The notes under the pieces: generated by a model
What the model was told of the DNA's origin: nothing
The model's database searches: none
Seen by the model: the letters and a program-made list of their open reading frames with translations, nothing else
Shown: piece by piece, positions 44,901-56,606 of the stretch
How the letters are laid out: every line of letters begins with the position of its first letter
Position numbering within the stretch: the first letter of the stretch is position 1
Program-made: the position numbers and the translations under genes
Source: Chlorophyllum brunneum
Lineage: Eukaryota > Basidiomycota > Agaricomycetes > Agaricales > Agaricaceae
Reading direction: 5' to 3'
Assembly: GCA_963576785.1 (NCBI GenBank)
Contig: OY756140.1
Coordinates: forward strand, 806,001-870,000
Length of the DNA stretch: 64,000 nucleotides

Positions 44901-45655
44901 TGCACATAAATTGCCCACCCACTTAGTGGTCTTTGGTTTCCAGATTCGGATTGCATGTGGGAGCTCGAGCTCGCCCACCGCTCGTAGCGATGCCCTCCCA
45001 ATTCCGCCAGGTACGATAGCTTGAGATGGCGTCCTGTGATATGTTAACACCACACAAATACTACCAATACCAGCACACCTGTAAGAGATGAGGAGGGTCC
45101 TAAAAGCCCTTGCAGGTTCATAGCGCAGAATCCGACCCAGAAACGGTTTTGGTGGCTTTGACTGCAGACCCTGGAGAAACGCCGACGCCGACGCCGCGTC
45201 CTAGAGGAGGGACAGTAAAGCGGATGAATTCTCGTTCATAGCTGAGAGCAAAAGACCAACCTCGCATTGTACAAAGGCGCATACACCTCCTTTCGAGTCA
45301 CGGATGACCTTGACACTCTTGATTTCTGCATGTTGCGAAAGGTGACCAGTCAAAAGGCGTGTAAGCTCTACTTGGTCGACATTGGAAGGAAGACTTTGTG
45401 GTCACATTTTGATAAGCATTTGCATGATTACTGGTGGGGGGGGGGGGGGGACACAAACCTTCCAACAAAGACACTTGCATCGTGCGGTAGCTTGTCGTCT
45501 TTGCGCTTTGTCTGACGCTCCGGCGGCGTGTTGGCTTCCTGGAATGCCTGCTGTTCCTCACCTCGCTTGGTCTCAGGAGAGACTGGAGGTGATGTATGCA
45601 GAGTATCATATCGAGTGCCCCATGCGCGTGTCAGGTTGGGTTGTTTAGGAGGCAT
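41927..45655 (-). CDS. Large protein with three RRM-type domains
   Basis: Ten exons (45459-45655, 45261-45393, 45079-45200, 44742-45033, 44437-44691, 43877-44386, 43458-43833, 43335-43408, 42658-43287, 41927-42607) join in frame to 1089 residues. RRM1 starts DASVFVGSLPSNVDQVELTR and continues KVIRDSKGGVCAFVQCE. RRM2 is SIVKLARYFGPVEKVSKLTE...CWEIKWDHRDDCVTAL. RRM3 is TTLFVGGLETYGPGGWTEEK...NTAFAFVKYNN. Between and after them are long disordered segments, the last rich in Tyr/Pro/Gly/Met (PYPVPGYYPMPWIHPYAQPG). An RNA-binding regulator of mRNA fate is likely; I cannot name the orthologue. Intron 1 contains a C15 tract next to its donor. Exon 5 holds a possible in-frame 45-nt GC-AG intron (44568-44612), so two isoforms are conceivable. 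Confidence 0.83.
45436..45450 (+). repeat. Poly-G (15) tract in an intron
   Basis: Fifteen consecutive G on the plus strand, which is C15 in the transcript of the three-RRM gene, 8 nt after the intron-1 donor. Such homopolymers vary in length between strains and can also be assembly artefacts. Confidence 0.7.
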
Positions 45656-47386
45656 GCCCTCTAGTTGAACAATAGATATGTGCTAGTGGATGCGTGTAAT
45701 AGAGACGGGGCGATGGGATGGTGACGGTTGGTTTGGGGGGGTAAACAGAAGATGGTCGAGATGCAAATAGAACACGGACACTCCAAGACCTGGGCTAACC
45801 GGAAGGTGGGTTTGCAGCCGTTTATGCGCGCAGATAAAGGGCGGGTAGTCGTTTCAGATAAATACACGGAAAGACGCAACGAATATGCGCATTACGGACG
45901 GCTTCGGAGCATGTAGTGGCAATCAATCATCGATGTTGAATATTCTTGTGAATGGTAACCAGAGATGCGCCCACCGATTCATCGGCCTCGGCACGACGCG
46001 AGAAACACGTTTAAGTGCGCCCAGCACATTCTTCCCGATGCACAAGGCCAGTCGTCCCAGCCCAGGAAGAATAGCAAGAGTCCTCTTTTGGAGATGTCTA
46101 GTTTCCTGTCATGCCAGAAGCAGGTTGGTGGTCGTGTCTGCGTCTGTCCCCCCTCCCCGAGTCAAAATTGGATCTTTGGGAGACGATGAGAACATCAGGA
46201 GCAATGTAGTATATGTACGCGGAGAACCAGTAATTAGCAGACGAGCGAACTAGACCGACCACAGACCCCAGAGCTGATAACGGTTAATCCAACCAGAAAG
46301 ATAACTCCATCACGAAGGCGTCGCGTCGGAATCATCCCCTTTTGACGGGTTCGAATTGCTGTAGGATGGGAAGCTCGACAGATAAGGCCATCGCATGGAT
46401 CTGCGAGATTCGCTTGATGCCGTATCCCAGCGTGAAGGGAAGATAAAAATGTCGAACAATCAGATAATTATCCAGAATAGTATAGATGGTAATGCGTCGT
46501 AATTGAGGTTCTTCTGGCTGTTTCCACAGTTCTTCTGTCTTTCATACAGACATGTCGGATCCGAGAAGGAGAAGCAGGCACAACAAGACGATGCAAGTAT
46601 ACAAAGTCAGCCAGATCCATGGAAGCATAATTCGGGACCCGCGGAGAGCCAAGCGAGTGGGTATTGCATATTGAGCTCTGAACATCGGGATCTGGCCTCA
46701 AGTGGAAGATGTTCCGGCCTCAGAGAGGTTTTCTTACGTAGGAGATGTCACTTTGTGGCGATCCCAAAATGACAGGGATTCCGATGTTGGCAGTTCACCC
46801 AAAGGTCCACTGGCATCCTTCATGTTTGTTACATTTCTAGGGAGTAGGGCACATCGGGACGGGTTCAGGTAATCAATCCATGGTGGCCTGCGAAAGCATT
46901 CCTTGGCATGGAGGTTGCCCATGCCGCGGAAAATGAGGTCTTCCGGCTCTATCGGTCCACTTTTCTTCCGGGAGAATGGCGTATCAGTGCAAATTCGGTG
47001 TAGAAGAATTGAGAACCCCCTGCCAGTGTGATTTATTCTACGATGCGTGATAGAAGTGGGGGCTCGTAGACAATCAACGTCCAGGGAGCGAATCGTGGCA
47101 GATCAATGTCATTTGATTATGAGGTGATATTTCCAAGAGACCATGGTGTGCCGATAGATAGGTTCATCAAGAGTATCACTTTGATATCATGGTAATATTC
47201 TCCTCAGAGTACAACAGCAAGACAGATTCCCAACGGGCGAGTGCAGGATTTGAGTTGGAGTCATCAGAATTCAAGCGCTCAGACTTGCGCGTTGTTTGTG
47301 CTGCCAAACAAAGGAATGATAGCCACTTTTCACTAGCGAGGAGTGTACTTCTTGACCCCCTTTGATACCAGTCGCCTCAAAATACC
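45656..47386. other. Intergenic region with a possible decayed membrane-protein gene
   Basis: This 1.7 kb separates the starts of two divergent genes. Minus-strand pieces between about 46310 and 47145 look partly protein-like: DLPRFAPWTLIVYEPPLLSR (near 47100), GSQFFYTEFALIRHSPGRK (near 47000), NLHAKECFRRPPWIDYLNPS, and a membrane-like MLPWIWLTLYTCIVLLCLLL near 46600. They lie in different frames, with stops that I could not remove with good introns. It is either a gene I failed to splice or a pseudogene; no family is recognised. Confidence 0.35.
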
Positions 47387-48029
47387 ATGTCCGATGACGG
47401 GTATGACGGTGGAGCTGTCGCAGATGACTATGACTATGGAGGAGGGTATGTCGGTGCTGCATGCATTTTCCCAGACCTTGAACCATTCACGCATCATTCA
47501 GTTATCAGGAAGAGACGTTTGTATGTCCTCAGCAGACCCCATACATGAATCACAAGTAATTTTTGGGCTTCCAGGACGAAAACTATGATATCCTAGGGCA
47601 GGAACAAGAGGGAGAGGGCGGTGGAGAAGCCGAGGAATCCCAAGCTAACGACGTCAATGGCACCAGCAATGACCAGCCTATGGCAAATGGTGAAGAACCC
47701 GCGACAAGTAGTGGTGTAACTGGTGAACGACAGCCAAATAAAGTCAGAGTGACGACGCCGTATCTCACAAAATATGAGAGGGCACGAATACTGGGAACAA
47801 GAGCGCTACAAATCAGGTGTGTTAAGTTTTGTCCGGTATCCTTACTTCGTTCACTCCGGTCATAAACAGCATGAACGCTCCTGTTCTAGTTCCATTGGAT
47901 GGTGAAACGGATGCTCTCCAAATAGCGATCAAGGAGCTCTCTCAGCGCAAAATTCCACTTATCATTCGACGCTACCTTCCGGACGGAAGCTTCGAGGACT
48001 GGAGTGTTTCTGAGCTCATCACTGATTGA
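47387..48029 (+). CDS. RPB6: RNA polymerase subunit Rpb6 (RPABC2)
   Basis: Rpb6 is a small subunit shared by RNA polymerases I, II and III and stabilises the clamp. Exons 47387-47445, 47502-47520, 47575-47816 and 47870-48029 give 159 residues. The acidic N-terminus ([20 protein letters not shown]) is followed by the conserved [20 protein letters not shown] and then [20 protein letters not shown] and [20 protein letters not shown], ending [12 protein letters not shown]. This is the standard Rpb6 arrangement. The second exon is only 19 nt (YQEETF); it is needed because direct joining of exons 1 and 3 shifts the frame. Confidence 0.94.
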
Positions 48030-48246
48030 GCCTCGAGTTGCTGTACACTAGGTTGTTCTCTTACAGATATGTCTATAATTGAACTTGTACTTTCGTATAT
48101 TATCAGGGCAGCGTCAGATCGATAATGCATACAAGGGATATGGTACACGATAATTAGGGTGCAACTCATGGTTACAGGAATAGGAAGAGCGAACAGGGGA
48201 GAGGCAGGGAACAAGTGTCGCAATGGGAGGAGCAACAAAACCTGAA

Positions 48247-49911
48247 TCATGAGATCACAACCTCAACACGTTTCTGGGTGGCTCGCCGCTTTGCAGTCGA
48301 TATAGCTCTGGTATTTGATCTAGTTTTGACGGTTGTGGCGTTGTGAGCAGCAGAAGTGGTGGTGGTGGAAGGTTTTTTGGCTTGTGTTTCAATGTCTCGC
48401 ATGGACAAATCCACCAATGAGATATCCATTGGACTGTGATTCGTACTTTCGCCGAACAGAAGTTTTCGCTCAGAGGCAGGTAGTGCGTGCTTGGGTGGTT
48501 TCGGCTGCCTGACTGACTGGCGTTTGGAGGGGCTGGACTCGGGGTCATAATGGCATATACCCTGCCCACGCTTACTCGGAGAAAGTGGAGGTGCTTGGTG
48601 TGATTCCAAAGGCACCGTATTCTCGTCCTGAGGACGGCTGGTAGCTAGAACGTATGTGAGACCAGGGAGGTAAAGTAATGAAATGGAATAGCACCTTTTT
48701 TCTTCTTGGAGACCAGTACATTAGACTTCACGACCTTGAGAGGGCTCACCATACTTGCATCTCCGTCAAGCGTCTGCTGAGTCTGCCAATCTTGTGGCCT
48801 ATCCCCTTTCCAGTCCTCAAGTACCTTCGTGACCCAAGCATCGGTTTCACCAGCGACATGGTAGTCGATTACATCGACCCACTCCGAGCTAGGGGCCGTC
48901 TTGTTAACAAAAATCACTCTAGGCTTTGGTCTCGAAGTCAATGTGTGAGTCGTCGGGGCATTTTCACGGATCGTCCTGGCGAAGTCTTTGACCAATTTCT
49001 TCAAACCATGGACCTTCAGGGAGGTTCCCATGATGACGAGCAAGTCTGGCCTTCGTCCAACATCGGCGGTTTGGATAATGCCAATATCATCGCCCAGAGG
49101 ATGGGGTTCATCATAGAGAACGATGGCAGGTCTCAGTGTCCCAACTTTGATTGGTCGAGCAGACCGTGCAACCCTAGCCTCAGCTAAAACGCTGCATAAG
49201 AAGAATCCACGTAGCATACAAGGGACTACTCACAGCGGGTAAGACATTCAGGACATTCAGGAGCAGTCCCCTGACCGAACATTTGGAGATGATCCTCCAC
49301 GCAGGGATACTCTGCTGAGCACGATACACACCGGACGCGGTGTATGTCCCCATGTAATTGGACGTTGCGAACATCCTTTGTCCTCAACTTGCTCTTCCCC
49401 TTGCCAGTCGCCTTCGCGTCCTCGCACGCCGTTCCGAGAAGCCCCGTTCTCTCCTCCAGACCGTCAATATTTTGCGTATATGAACGCAGCAATTTTTTCT
49501 TTGTATCTAGAATCTTGATGAAATGGTGTGTGGGAGTTGGGATAGCAGCATCTATCGAGCGTTTAAGCTCTGAGATGAACGTATAGAACACAGCAGTTGA
49601 GGTGGTATCCCGGAACAGCGATGCATCGAACAGGTCCCGCCCCTTTAAAACAACGTCGGGATATTTCTGCTTGACTAGCGCATATAGGCCATCGGAAGAG
49701 CGGAAATCCTGGAATACGAGGGGGATTGTCAACAGACCTTCTATGTTGACATAGAAAGTCGACATACCGGTATGCCGCAGGAGCATGAGATACCAGCACC
49801 TGTCACGACGACGATTCGCTTGCTTTTGTAAACAGACCGCGAAAGTTCTGTTAAAGTGCGTCTGCTATGAACGTCTGCCGACGCAGCAGAGAGATCAACA
49901 GTGAGGGTCAT
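48247..49911 (-). CDS. Sirtuin NAD-dependent deacetylase, Hst3/Hst4 type
   Basis: Hst3/4 enzymes remove acetyl groups from histone H3 (K56) and protect genome stability. Four exons (49768-49911, 49234-49708, 48695-49183, 48247-48644) give 501 residues. Sirtuin marks are IVVVTGAGISCSCGIPDFRS, SYTQNIDGLEERTG, the catalytic histidine in NVQLHGDIHRVRC, the zinc cysteines CVSC and CPEC, and PDLLVIMGTSLKVHGLKKLV with FVNKTAPSSEW. The C-terminal 160 residues are basic and disordered (RKLLFGESTNHSP, ending AKRRATQKRVEVV), as in Hst3/4. The acceptor of intron 2 was chosen at TTTTAG to keep the frame. Confidence 0.93.
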
Positions 49912-50117
49912 TGCTGTAGGAGGGCGCTTTGGCAATCGGGAGCGTTCCTTTGAGACAGCCCAGAGCCACACTCCAAGTTTAGCACACATCAACATCCAGA
50001 CGCGTCTTGTCACGTGGTATACACAGCGCGTTCCGACTCCTCCCACGCTGAAGGCACCTTAGTACTTGTTCATTTCATACATCACGGGCGCATACGTATA
50101 ATAGATCGAAGGTATAG

Positions 50118-50839
50118 CTACGCCATCATAGAAAGTCCAACAGCTAGAGCAGAACACAGCGCGACGATGCTGGACCAAGTAATGCTCACAGACAACGCTC
50201 CAGAAGACTGTGTTGGGGTAGGAGCGCCGCTTCCAGGACCAGAAATAGTGCCGCTCGATGCAACAGAAGTTACCATTCCACCAGGAGCTGGTGTAGTCGG
50301 CCCAGGAACAACCGTTGTTCCAACAACAACAGCGATCGGAGTGTCGTCGGCAATATCAGTTTCTGTGACAGCTTGGCCATCCTGCGTTCCTGAGCAGATG
50401 GCTTGACTGCCTTGGTAAGTGCATCCTTCTGCCATGGTGAAGGTGACTGATGTATCGGATCCGATATAAAGTATGGAGGCATAGCCAGAGCCTTGCACGA
50501 GAGTGGCTATCGGATCCAGGGGATGTCAGTAACCTGTACCAGAAAATTCGGAGGCACCTGCCCACCTGTACCGGGCAAGAAACCATCTTGCCAGCTGGGA
50601 TCCTGTCCCGCTTGGACAACCCATGTTGTTTGTTCAGCTGCAGTGTCTACCCCGATCACGTCAGCACTCAGAGGCTGAGGATCAAACCCAGGAATAATCA
50701 AGGACGTCGTTGCCTGGGCGGAAACAGCTACGTTTTTTTCACGGTCATCGTAAGTGTGTATCCCCCATTCAGTGAAATACACATACTCACTTTTGAAAGC
50801 CGTAAAAGCAACGAGCGTGGCAATTGAAGCAGACTTCAT
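50118..50839 (-). CDS. Small secreted GPI-anchored protein of unknown function
   Basis: Exons 50791-50839, 50572-50727 and 50118-50506 give 197 residues. A signal peptide (MKSASIATLVAFTAF) is followed by a domain beginning TTSLIIPGFDPQPLSADVIG and containing TTWVVQAGQ and SVTFTMAEGCTYQG, with two cysteines in GCTYQGSQAICSGTQDG. A Pro/Thr/Ser linker precedes a hydrophobic end (WSSIVALCSALAVGLSMMA) suited to GPI attachment. Similar small cell-wall proteins occur in basidiomycetes; function is unknown. Both introns have good GT-AG borders. Confidence 0.8.
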
Positions 50840-51499
50840 TATCTTGAAAGGCAGGAAAAGCTGAAAGCATGCTACATTTTTACTCTGCGGTTTTTAAGGA
50901 CATCAGCATGGACCAGGAGCTACTGATCATGATACCCGTCTCCCGAAATTCAATTGGATCTGATGCCCGTCGTGCCTTGACATTGATGGGGTATCCCAGA
51001 CGGCCTCACGCGGCATACGCTAACGGAGCGTCTCGCGAGCAAGCATTTGTGATTGCATCCAGCTTCGTCAGCGCTGCACTCAGTGTATGAGATCAAGCAG
51101 TGAGGTTGGGCTGGAGGGTGCGTTAGCGCACCGGACCACAGAGTGATGAGCCGCCGGGTAGGCGGGTAACAAAACTCGTTGTGGATTTGGGTCTCACTTA
51201 GGTGCAGTCATTCCACGGTTGTAATATTTAAGGCATTGTGAGCAATTACGAAACAAGGTGCGAAGTTAATGCGAGTTGGAATGCGAGTTTGAGGTTGCCG
51301 CCAGGGCGGGTGGGTAGGAATAAAATTTAAGGAGTGTGATGACCGTCACGACTCGTCGCGCTCTGGTCGGGTGGGTGTGTTGGGATGAGACAGCGGGCGG
51401 CTGGTTCCGTGAGCTAGCTGCTCTGCTGGACGCTGGGTGCCGACAACTTGCTCAAGAAAAGTAAACAAGGTTATAATGATGATTTACGTGAGCCCAGGT
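50840..51499. other. Intergenic region
   Basis: About 0.66 kb holding the promoter of the GPI-protein gene and the 3' flank of the RNase T2 gene. A short perfect stem (GGTGCG/CGCACC, loop TTAG) lies at 51117-51132. No gene is recognised. Confidence 0.5.
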
Positions 51500-52704
51500 T
51501 CAGTAGCCAACGTCCCGCTCGCTACCAGAAGTGCGCTCATGATACCAGATACGACCATCCCTCGTACAAGTGGACGGCGTCGTTGAATCAATGGTCTTGA
51601 GGCTACCAAATTGTTCCTTGACATGAGCTGTATCAGGACCTGAGACAGTGAGCATTACGAACAAGACTCACAGTTCCAAAGACATGGTTAAAGTACCACA
51701 CTTCCGAAAGAACAGTACCGTTTTCTGTGCAACCAAAATAAGGAACGGCCCCTGTTTGTGATTTGACAATAGTCTCAAGATCGTCAAGCTTGTAGTTAGT
51801 CCCGTTGGAAGGGACAATGCCCCCGCTATATACGAAGAACAGGATTAAACAACAAACTGGTCAATGGGATGGGCTCACGCAGCGAGGAGTTTATAAGTTG
51901 GAAAGTGCTGAAATGCCCTGATAGCAGCTTCAAAGAAATCAACGACTTCAGCATGCTTTTGATAATCCTTTCCGTAGCAAGAAACGTCGAAGGTTGAAGT
52001 ACAAGTGGCATGCTTAGAAAACTAGGTACAAAAGGAGTGAGTGTCTCTTTAAGTGATGTCAGTGCCCACAAGTCACCTCGTGTGCCCAAAAGTCGGCGTT
52101 CGGTGCACCCTGGTTTATCCAGTATTTGTTCACTTAGCGGGGCTCCACAATCAGGGAACGAATGAGAAGGCTGCGATGATTCGAAGACGCACTGTAATCT
52201 AGTAGTTGATTCTTTCCGAATTTCTTGATGAAAGTATCAACGCCAGGCCCTTTATATGCGGGGATAGTGGTGCCATTGGGAAGAACAGTGGGGTCAGGAG
52301 CGGGGTCATACTGTCTTGAAAAGTCACAGTATTGTTCGAAAGATCTAGGGAAATACCTTCAGCGATGCCTTAAATCACATAATTGTTACGTACCCATCAC
52401 AATTATCGGGCCAAAGTCCGTGGATACCCCAACTACCTTGAGGAAGTTTCTGTCCCTTGTGCTCCAGACCAGTGTACGTGTCCCAGAACTGGGTTGCAAG
52501 AACAAGGCCGCCAGGGGTGGGGGAACAACAGGTGTTTTTAACGGCGGTAGTGTTCTCGCACGAAAAGAAGGAAGGCTCAAGAACGCAAGAAGTTAAGCTA
52601 GGATAAGTGTGTGAGCACTGGCCAAGGCCACCGAGATCGAAACACGAGCTTGCAAATGCACTCGTTGCCAAAAGGGAAAAAGACAAACAGCGCAGCGTCT
52701 TCAT
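51500..52704 (-). CDS. Secreted ribonuclease T2
   Basis: RNase T2 enzymes cleave RNA outside the cell or in vacuoles through a 2',3'-cyclic intermediate. Six exons (52394-52704, 52193-52344, 52077-52132, 51879-52021, 51672-51825, 51500-51616) give 310 residues. A signal peptide (MKTLRCLSFSLLATSAFAS) comes first. The two active-site boxes are complete: GSWGIHGLWPDNCDG and FWAHEFSKHATCTS, with both catalytic histidines. Many cysteines follow the usual disulfide spacing (SCFDLGG, NTCCSPTPGG, YGKDYQ context). The last exon is entered at GTCAAG|GAACAA, which gives the family-like FGTEQFGSLKTIDSTT; two nearer AG acceptors shift the frame. Confidence 0.92.
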
Positions 52705-52994
52705 TTCGCAGTCGAGAATTCAGATGGCCGAGTCAACGAGAAAAAAAGAGAAGCGCAGCCAGCGAGATCTTATAACCCAGTGGCGCGGATTCTGTGGACC
52801 ACATGGTGCGGCAATGCCAACCACATCGACCATCGAAGGAACGTTTACAGTCCAAATGTGGATAAGCGTAGCCCCACATGATTATATGTCTCACGCAGAG
52901 GTACAGAGCGAAATACGCAGACATTTCCTGTTGTGTCCGTAAGCTATAAATGGACGCACGGAGTAGCAAGTACATAACACTGTCAGGAACATTT

Positions 52995-54998
52995 TCAGAC
53001 ATCATTCCAGCCACCCTCGTCCAACTTATACGAGGCCTCACTCTCCGGTCGATCCGGGCTGTCAACCAGCTTAGCCACACGTTCCTCAGCACGACCTGTC
53101 AAAGGGAAGTTCGGTGCTTATACTGGGAAAGTCGATCTAATTTTAGCCACCTTTTCGTAGATAAAGTCGCGTGGCAGAGGCATGGGAAAGAATATGCCCG
53201 CCAATAGGCTTAAGCGCCCCTCCTGCAACGAATGTCATAGTAGCACCGGGGTCCGCTAAAAATGGAAGATTGTTCCAGGTTATTTCCTGTCGGAAGGAAC
53301 GGATCGAACGTACATTGGACTTGATTGGTGAGAAGGATAGAAATCTGGTATTCGAAGTTGTAGGTAACTTGTTCAGGGAACAAGTGAGTCGCCCACATTG
53401 TACTCTTCGGAGAGCTTTGTAAGTTTGGATAACATCTAGATGGTGCTGCGTAAGTTTTTTTTAAGGAAGCAGAATGACCACCATAGATCTGGACCTGAGC
53501 AAGCTACAAGAGGACGGTTTAAACGGCCAATTCACAGAGGAGTAGTGCTCCTTACTTTTTGTTGCCTTTCACTCAGTTCACCTCTACCCGAGTAGTCCAC
53601 GCGGAACAAGGCCATGATACTATCCACGATCTTTACAACGTCAGTGGATAGCAAAAGTTTGATTGGGGTGATGCACCAGAAGTCGAAAATCTTTATCCTC
53701 GGCAAAGCGTAAGGAGCACTCATTGATGAGCTCCATCTGTCGTTGATAATCAAGATGTCGTCAATTAATCATTACGAAAAGTATACTTGATGTTCGCTGT
53801 TGAAAGCGCGGGCTGAAGAGGCGATGTTCATCAAGCGTGATCGAAGGCAAGCGTAAAAGCTAACCGTAGAGAATGTTCTCTAGCGCCATACTGCCATCCA
53901 CACCAAATCTATCAGCTATAGCCTTGATGCGATCCGGGCGAAAGGTTCCTAATCTTGGGTCAGCATAAACAGTAATGGAGCCGACAAGAACCCACCTTCC
54001 GTGTCGATATAGGCAACCTAATCGTCGCCTCATTTGTACGGGGATGTGTATCAAGAGAAGGACACACCTTTCCCGCCGCACCACCGAGATCAGGCGGAAG
54101 CTGGGCTATCACACTCATTGTGTGTGCCAGTTGAGTCTTTCCTGTGCGGAATTCTCCATAAACTAGCCACAGGTCAATAGATATGCAACTGTATCGGAGC
54201 GTATACTAGCCTTCGGATATAGACTGGGACATGAGACCTCCTAGAATGATGAAGCATTAGGCCCATCACATGTCTGATGCTGCAAATGACGGGGCACCCA
54301 CCACCGAGAATCGCGTCGACGGACTTGCTTCCTGTGCTAATGACAAGCACTCTTTTCCGTCGTTCTTGTACTTCGACGCCCGTAGCAAATGATGATCCCT
54401 TTCGTCACGACAAGGAGTCAGAGAGCATAACCAGAGCGGCTGGCGAACCAACCAAGATCTTATGCGCAGCTTCCTAACCGAAAACGTGTCAAGGTGAGTT
54501 ACTGGTACTCGCCACCACATATCCGAAGATAGCACGGACCTTGATTTTCTCAACCTTGGCCTCGGACATGCCCTATATGCATATAGTAAGCATCGGGAAG
54601 TGAGGAGTCCGGCGCAAATATGCTCTCTGTCAACCTTGATTTTTAAGAGTTGTCGTCTGGTTGTCATATTGGCTCCAGAGACCGTGTTGATAGCTGCCGA
54701 CTGGTTTACCGTGAGCATCAGCAACGGCGAAGGATTTGCATCGATTTACTTTGAGTTTGAGGATATCTTGTACGTTGATACCCTGTCGTAGGCGCTTGAG
54801 TGTATGCACCGGAGCTTCAAAACATTATTCTTACGTGCTGTTGAAGCTCGTCAACGGAATCAAAGAATGGCGTCTATTGAAGGGCTGGTCAAGATCGGAT
54901 CCCGGTATATTGGAAGGTCTTACTTCATCTTCTTCCATGATTGGGCTTGGAGCGCGTGAGGTAACAGAGGGAACGGAAGGTGCTCTGCGGGGTGGCAT
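52995..54998 (-). CDS. DMC1: Meiotic recombinase Dmc1
   Basis: Dmc1 forms filaments on single-stranded DNA and drives strand exchange between homologues in meiosis. About 19 very small exons are inferred in 2 kb. Joined peptides match the family throughout: [37 protein letters not shown], Walker [58 protein letters not shown], Walker B-like [56 protein letters not shown] and the tail [29 protein letters not shown] with LAQMLSKL fits Dmc1 rather than Rad51. One exon is 9 nt (53495-53503) and one intron (about 54163-54210) begins with GC. A second ATG near 54938 is an alternative start. Confidence 0.9.
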
Positions 54999-55211
54999 TC
55001 CAACAGTGGTAAATGAGGAGGACGAAATAGACCGAGGCGTTGATTAAATAGGTGTCGGGTTCTAACATCCACGTGAGGGCATATATCCAACATTTCTCGA
55101 CCTCATATGGGAAGTGCGAAAATGCACAATTCAGAATAGCGACCTATATATACAAGAAGGTAATCCAACAGGGTGTACTAAAGTTACAGAGCGGAAAAGT
55201 CGGGGAACATA

Positions 55212-56606
55212 CTAGTCAACAATCAATGTACCTCGAGCCCTCCGGATGCGATCTTCCAAGCCTCCTTCCCCACCATAAACCTTCTTATAATCCGCACTCA
55301 TGAAACTTCCACGTCCACCAGACTTGGCAGATTTGGCACGTTCGAGTTCCTCTCTCGCTAGCTCAGCCTGTTCCTTCTCCGATAACTCAGCCAGTCGCTT
55401 CTTGCGCTCGTCGTGCATATTTGAAGCATTGGAAGTCATGGCGGCCAGGCGTGCGGCGCGTTCTTCTGCAAGAATTTTTGAGTCTTTTTCAGGTGGGTGG
55501 GATTGACGAGGAGGAAGGGCTGCACGAGATTGTGGAAGAGAACGGTCCACGCGGTAACGTTTAGGGCGAGAGTCATAATCATCATCATATCGGGGACTCG
55601 AACTCCTCGATCGCTTGCCATTGTCGTACGGGGGGCTCCTGCTCCTGCGATGGCTATTGGACGACGGACCGGCATATCTATCGCGGTCCCTTCCCCTGTC
55701 ATCGTGCACAGGACTTCTACCATCATTCCGCCAACGCGGTTCAGGGCTGTAAGGTCCTGGCGCTCGCTCCTTGTAATCGTCGTAACGAGGCGAACGGTGG
55801 TAGTCTCTGTCCCAACTTCTCGGACGCCGTGAGTGGGGGCTAGGTGACTGTCTCCGTTCGTACGGGCTTCGTGAATGTCTTCGTTCGCGTGGGCTGAGTG
55901 AACGAGAGTCCCTTTCGCGACGGTGTTTACGCTCGGCCTTAAGTCTCTTCCGTTCTTCCTTTTCCTTTTTCCGCTCCTTCTTATCCTTCTTAGTCTTAAT
56001 GCCATTTCTTTCCTGCATCTCTCGCAGACGTAAAGGGTTGGACATAAGAGATTGGTAAGCAGCCTGCTCCTGCTGCTTAATAGCAAGCAATGGATCCTCT
56101 CTGAGTTTAGCTTGAATATCACGAGTTGTATTTGCGTTCTGAACCGCGATGAAGTTCTTGTGGGATGCACCGAGCTGAAAGAGTGGAGTGAGACGAAGAG
56201 TTACTGAGGTTCAGGTATGTGTGACGTACCCTGGCACTGTCGTCGGCGGTTAGCGGCTTGTCAACTCTCTTCTTTCCCAGTAAATAGTCCTCCAGGTCAT
56301 TTGCATTCTGACCGTTCCCTGTTGCTGGAGTTGCATACATCCATTCCAGCTTTTCCTGACGTTTCTTGCCAGTCTGCTCTTCTTGCAGTCGTTGTAGTTC
56401 CTGCAATTGGCGCTCCTCCTCCTTCTCTTTCCGCAGTTGATCAAGTTTCTTTTTCTCCTCGAGCTGAGTGAACGGGTCAGTGGAAGGTTTGCTGGGGTCG
56501 AGGGAGAAGTACAGACCGCTTTTTTCTCCTCGAGCCAGACCCGCTCCTGGTTCTTCAGCAGGAGCGGGTGCCAGGACTTTTTCATATTCAAGTCTCCGCC
56601 ACCCAT
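55212..56606 (-). CDS. CWC25: Pre-mRNA splicing factor Cwc25
   Basis: Cwc25 joins the activated spliceosome for the first catalytic step. Three exons (56517-56606, 56230-56463, 55212-56174) give 428 residues. The N-terminus [20 protein letters not shown] and [20 protein letters not shown] are diagnostic, followed by [27 protein letters not shown] and [20 protein letters not shown]. The C-terminal half is an RS-type basic/Ser-rich region with a final conserved block [20 protein letters not shown] and [14 protein letters not shown]. Starts of this gene and the next one diverge with 174 bp between. Confidence 0.95.

Noticed and set aside
50014..50406. Plus-strand 130-codon frame opposite the GPI-protein gene
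   Set aside because: The minus strand has a signal peptide, matched splice sites and a GPI tail; the plus frame has none.
51117..51132. Perfect hairpin GGTGCG-TTAG-CGCACC
   Set aside because: A single 6-bp stem in 660 bp of intergenic DNA is not enough evidence for a structured RNA or terminator; fungal polymerase II genes do not use such hairpins.
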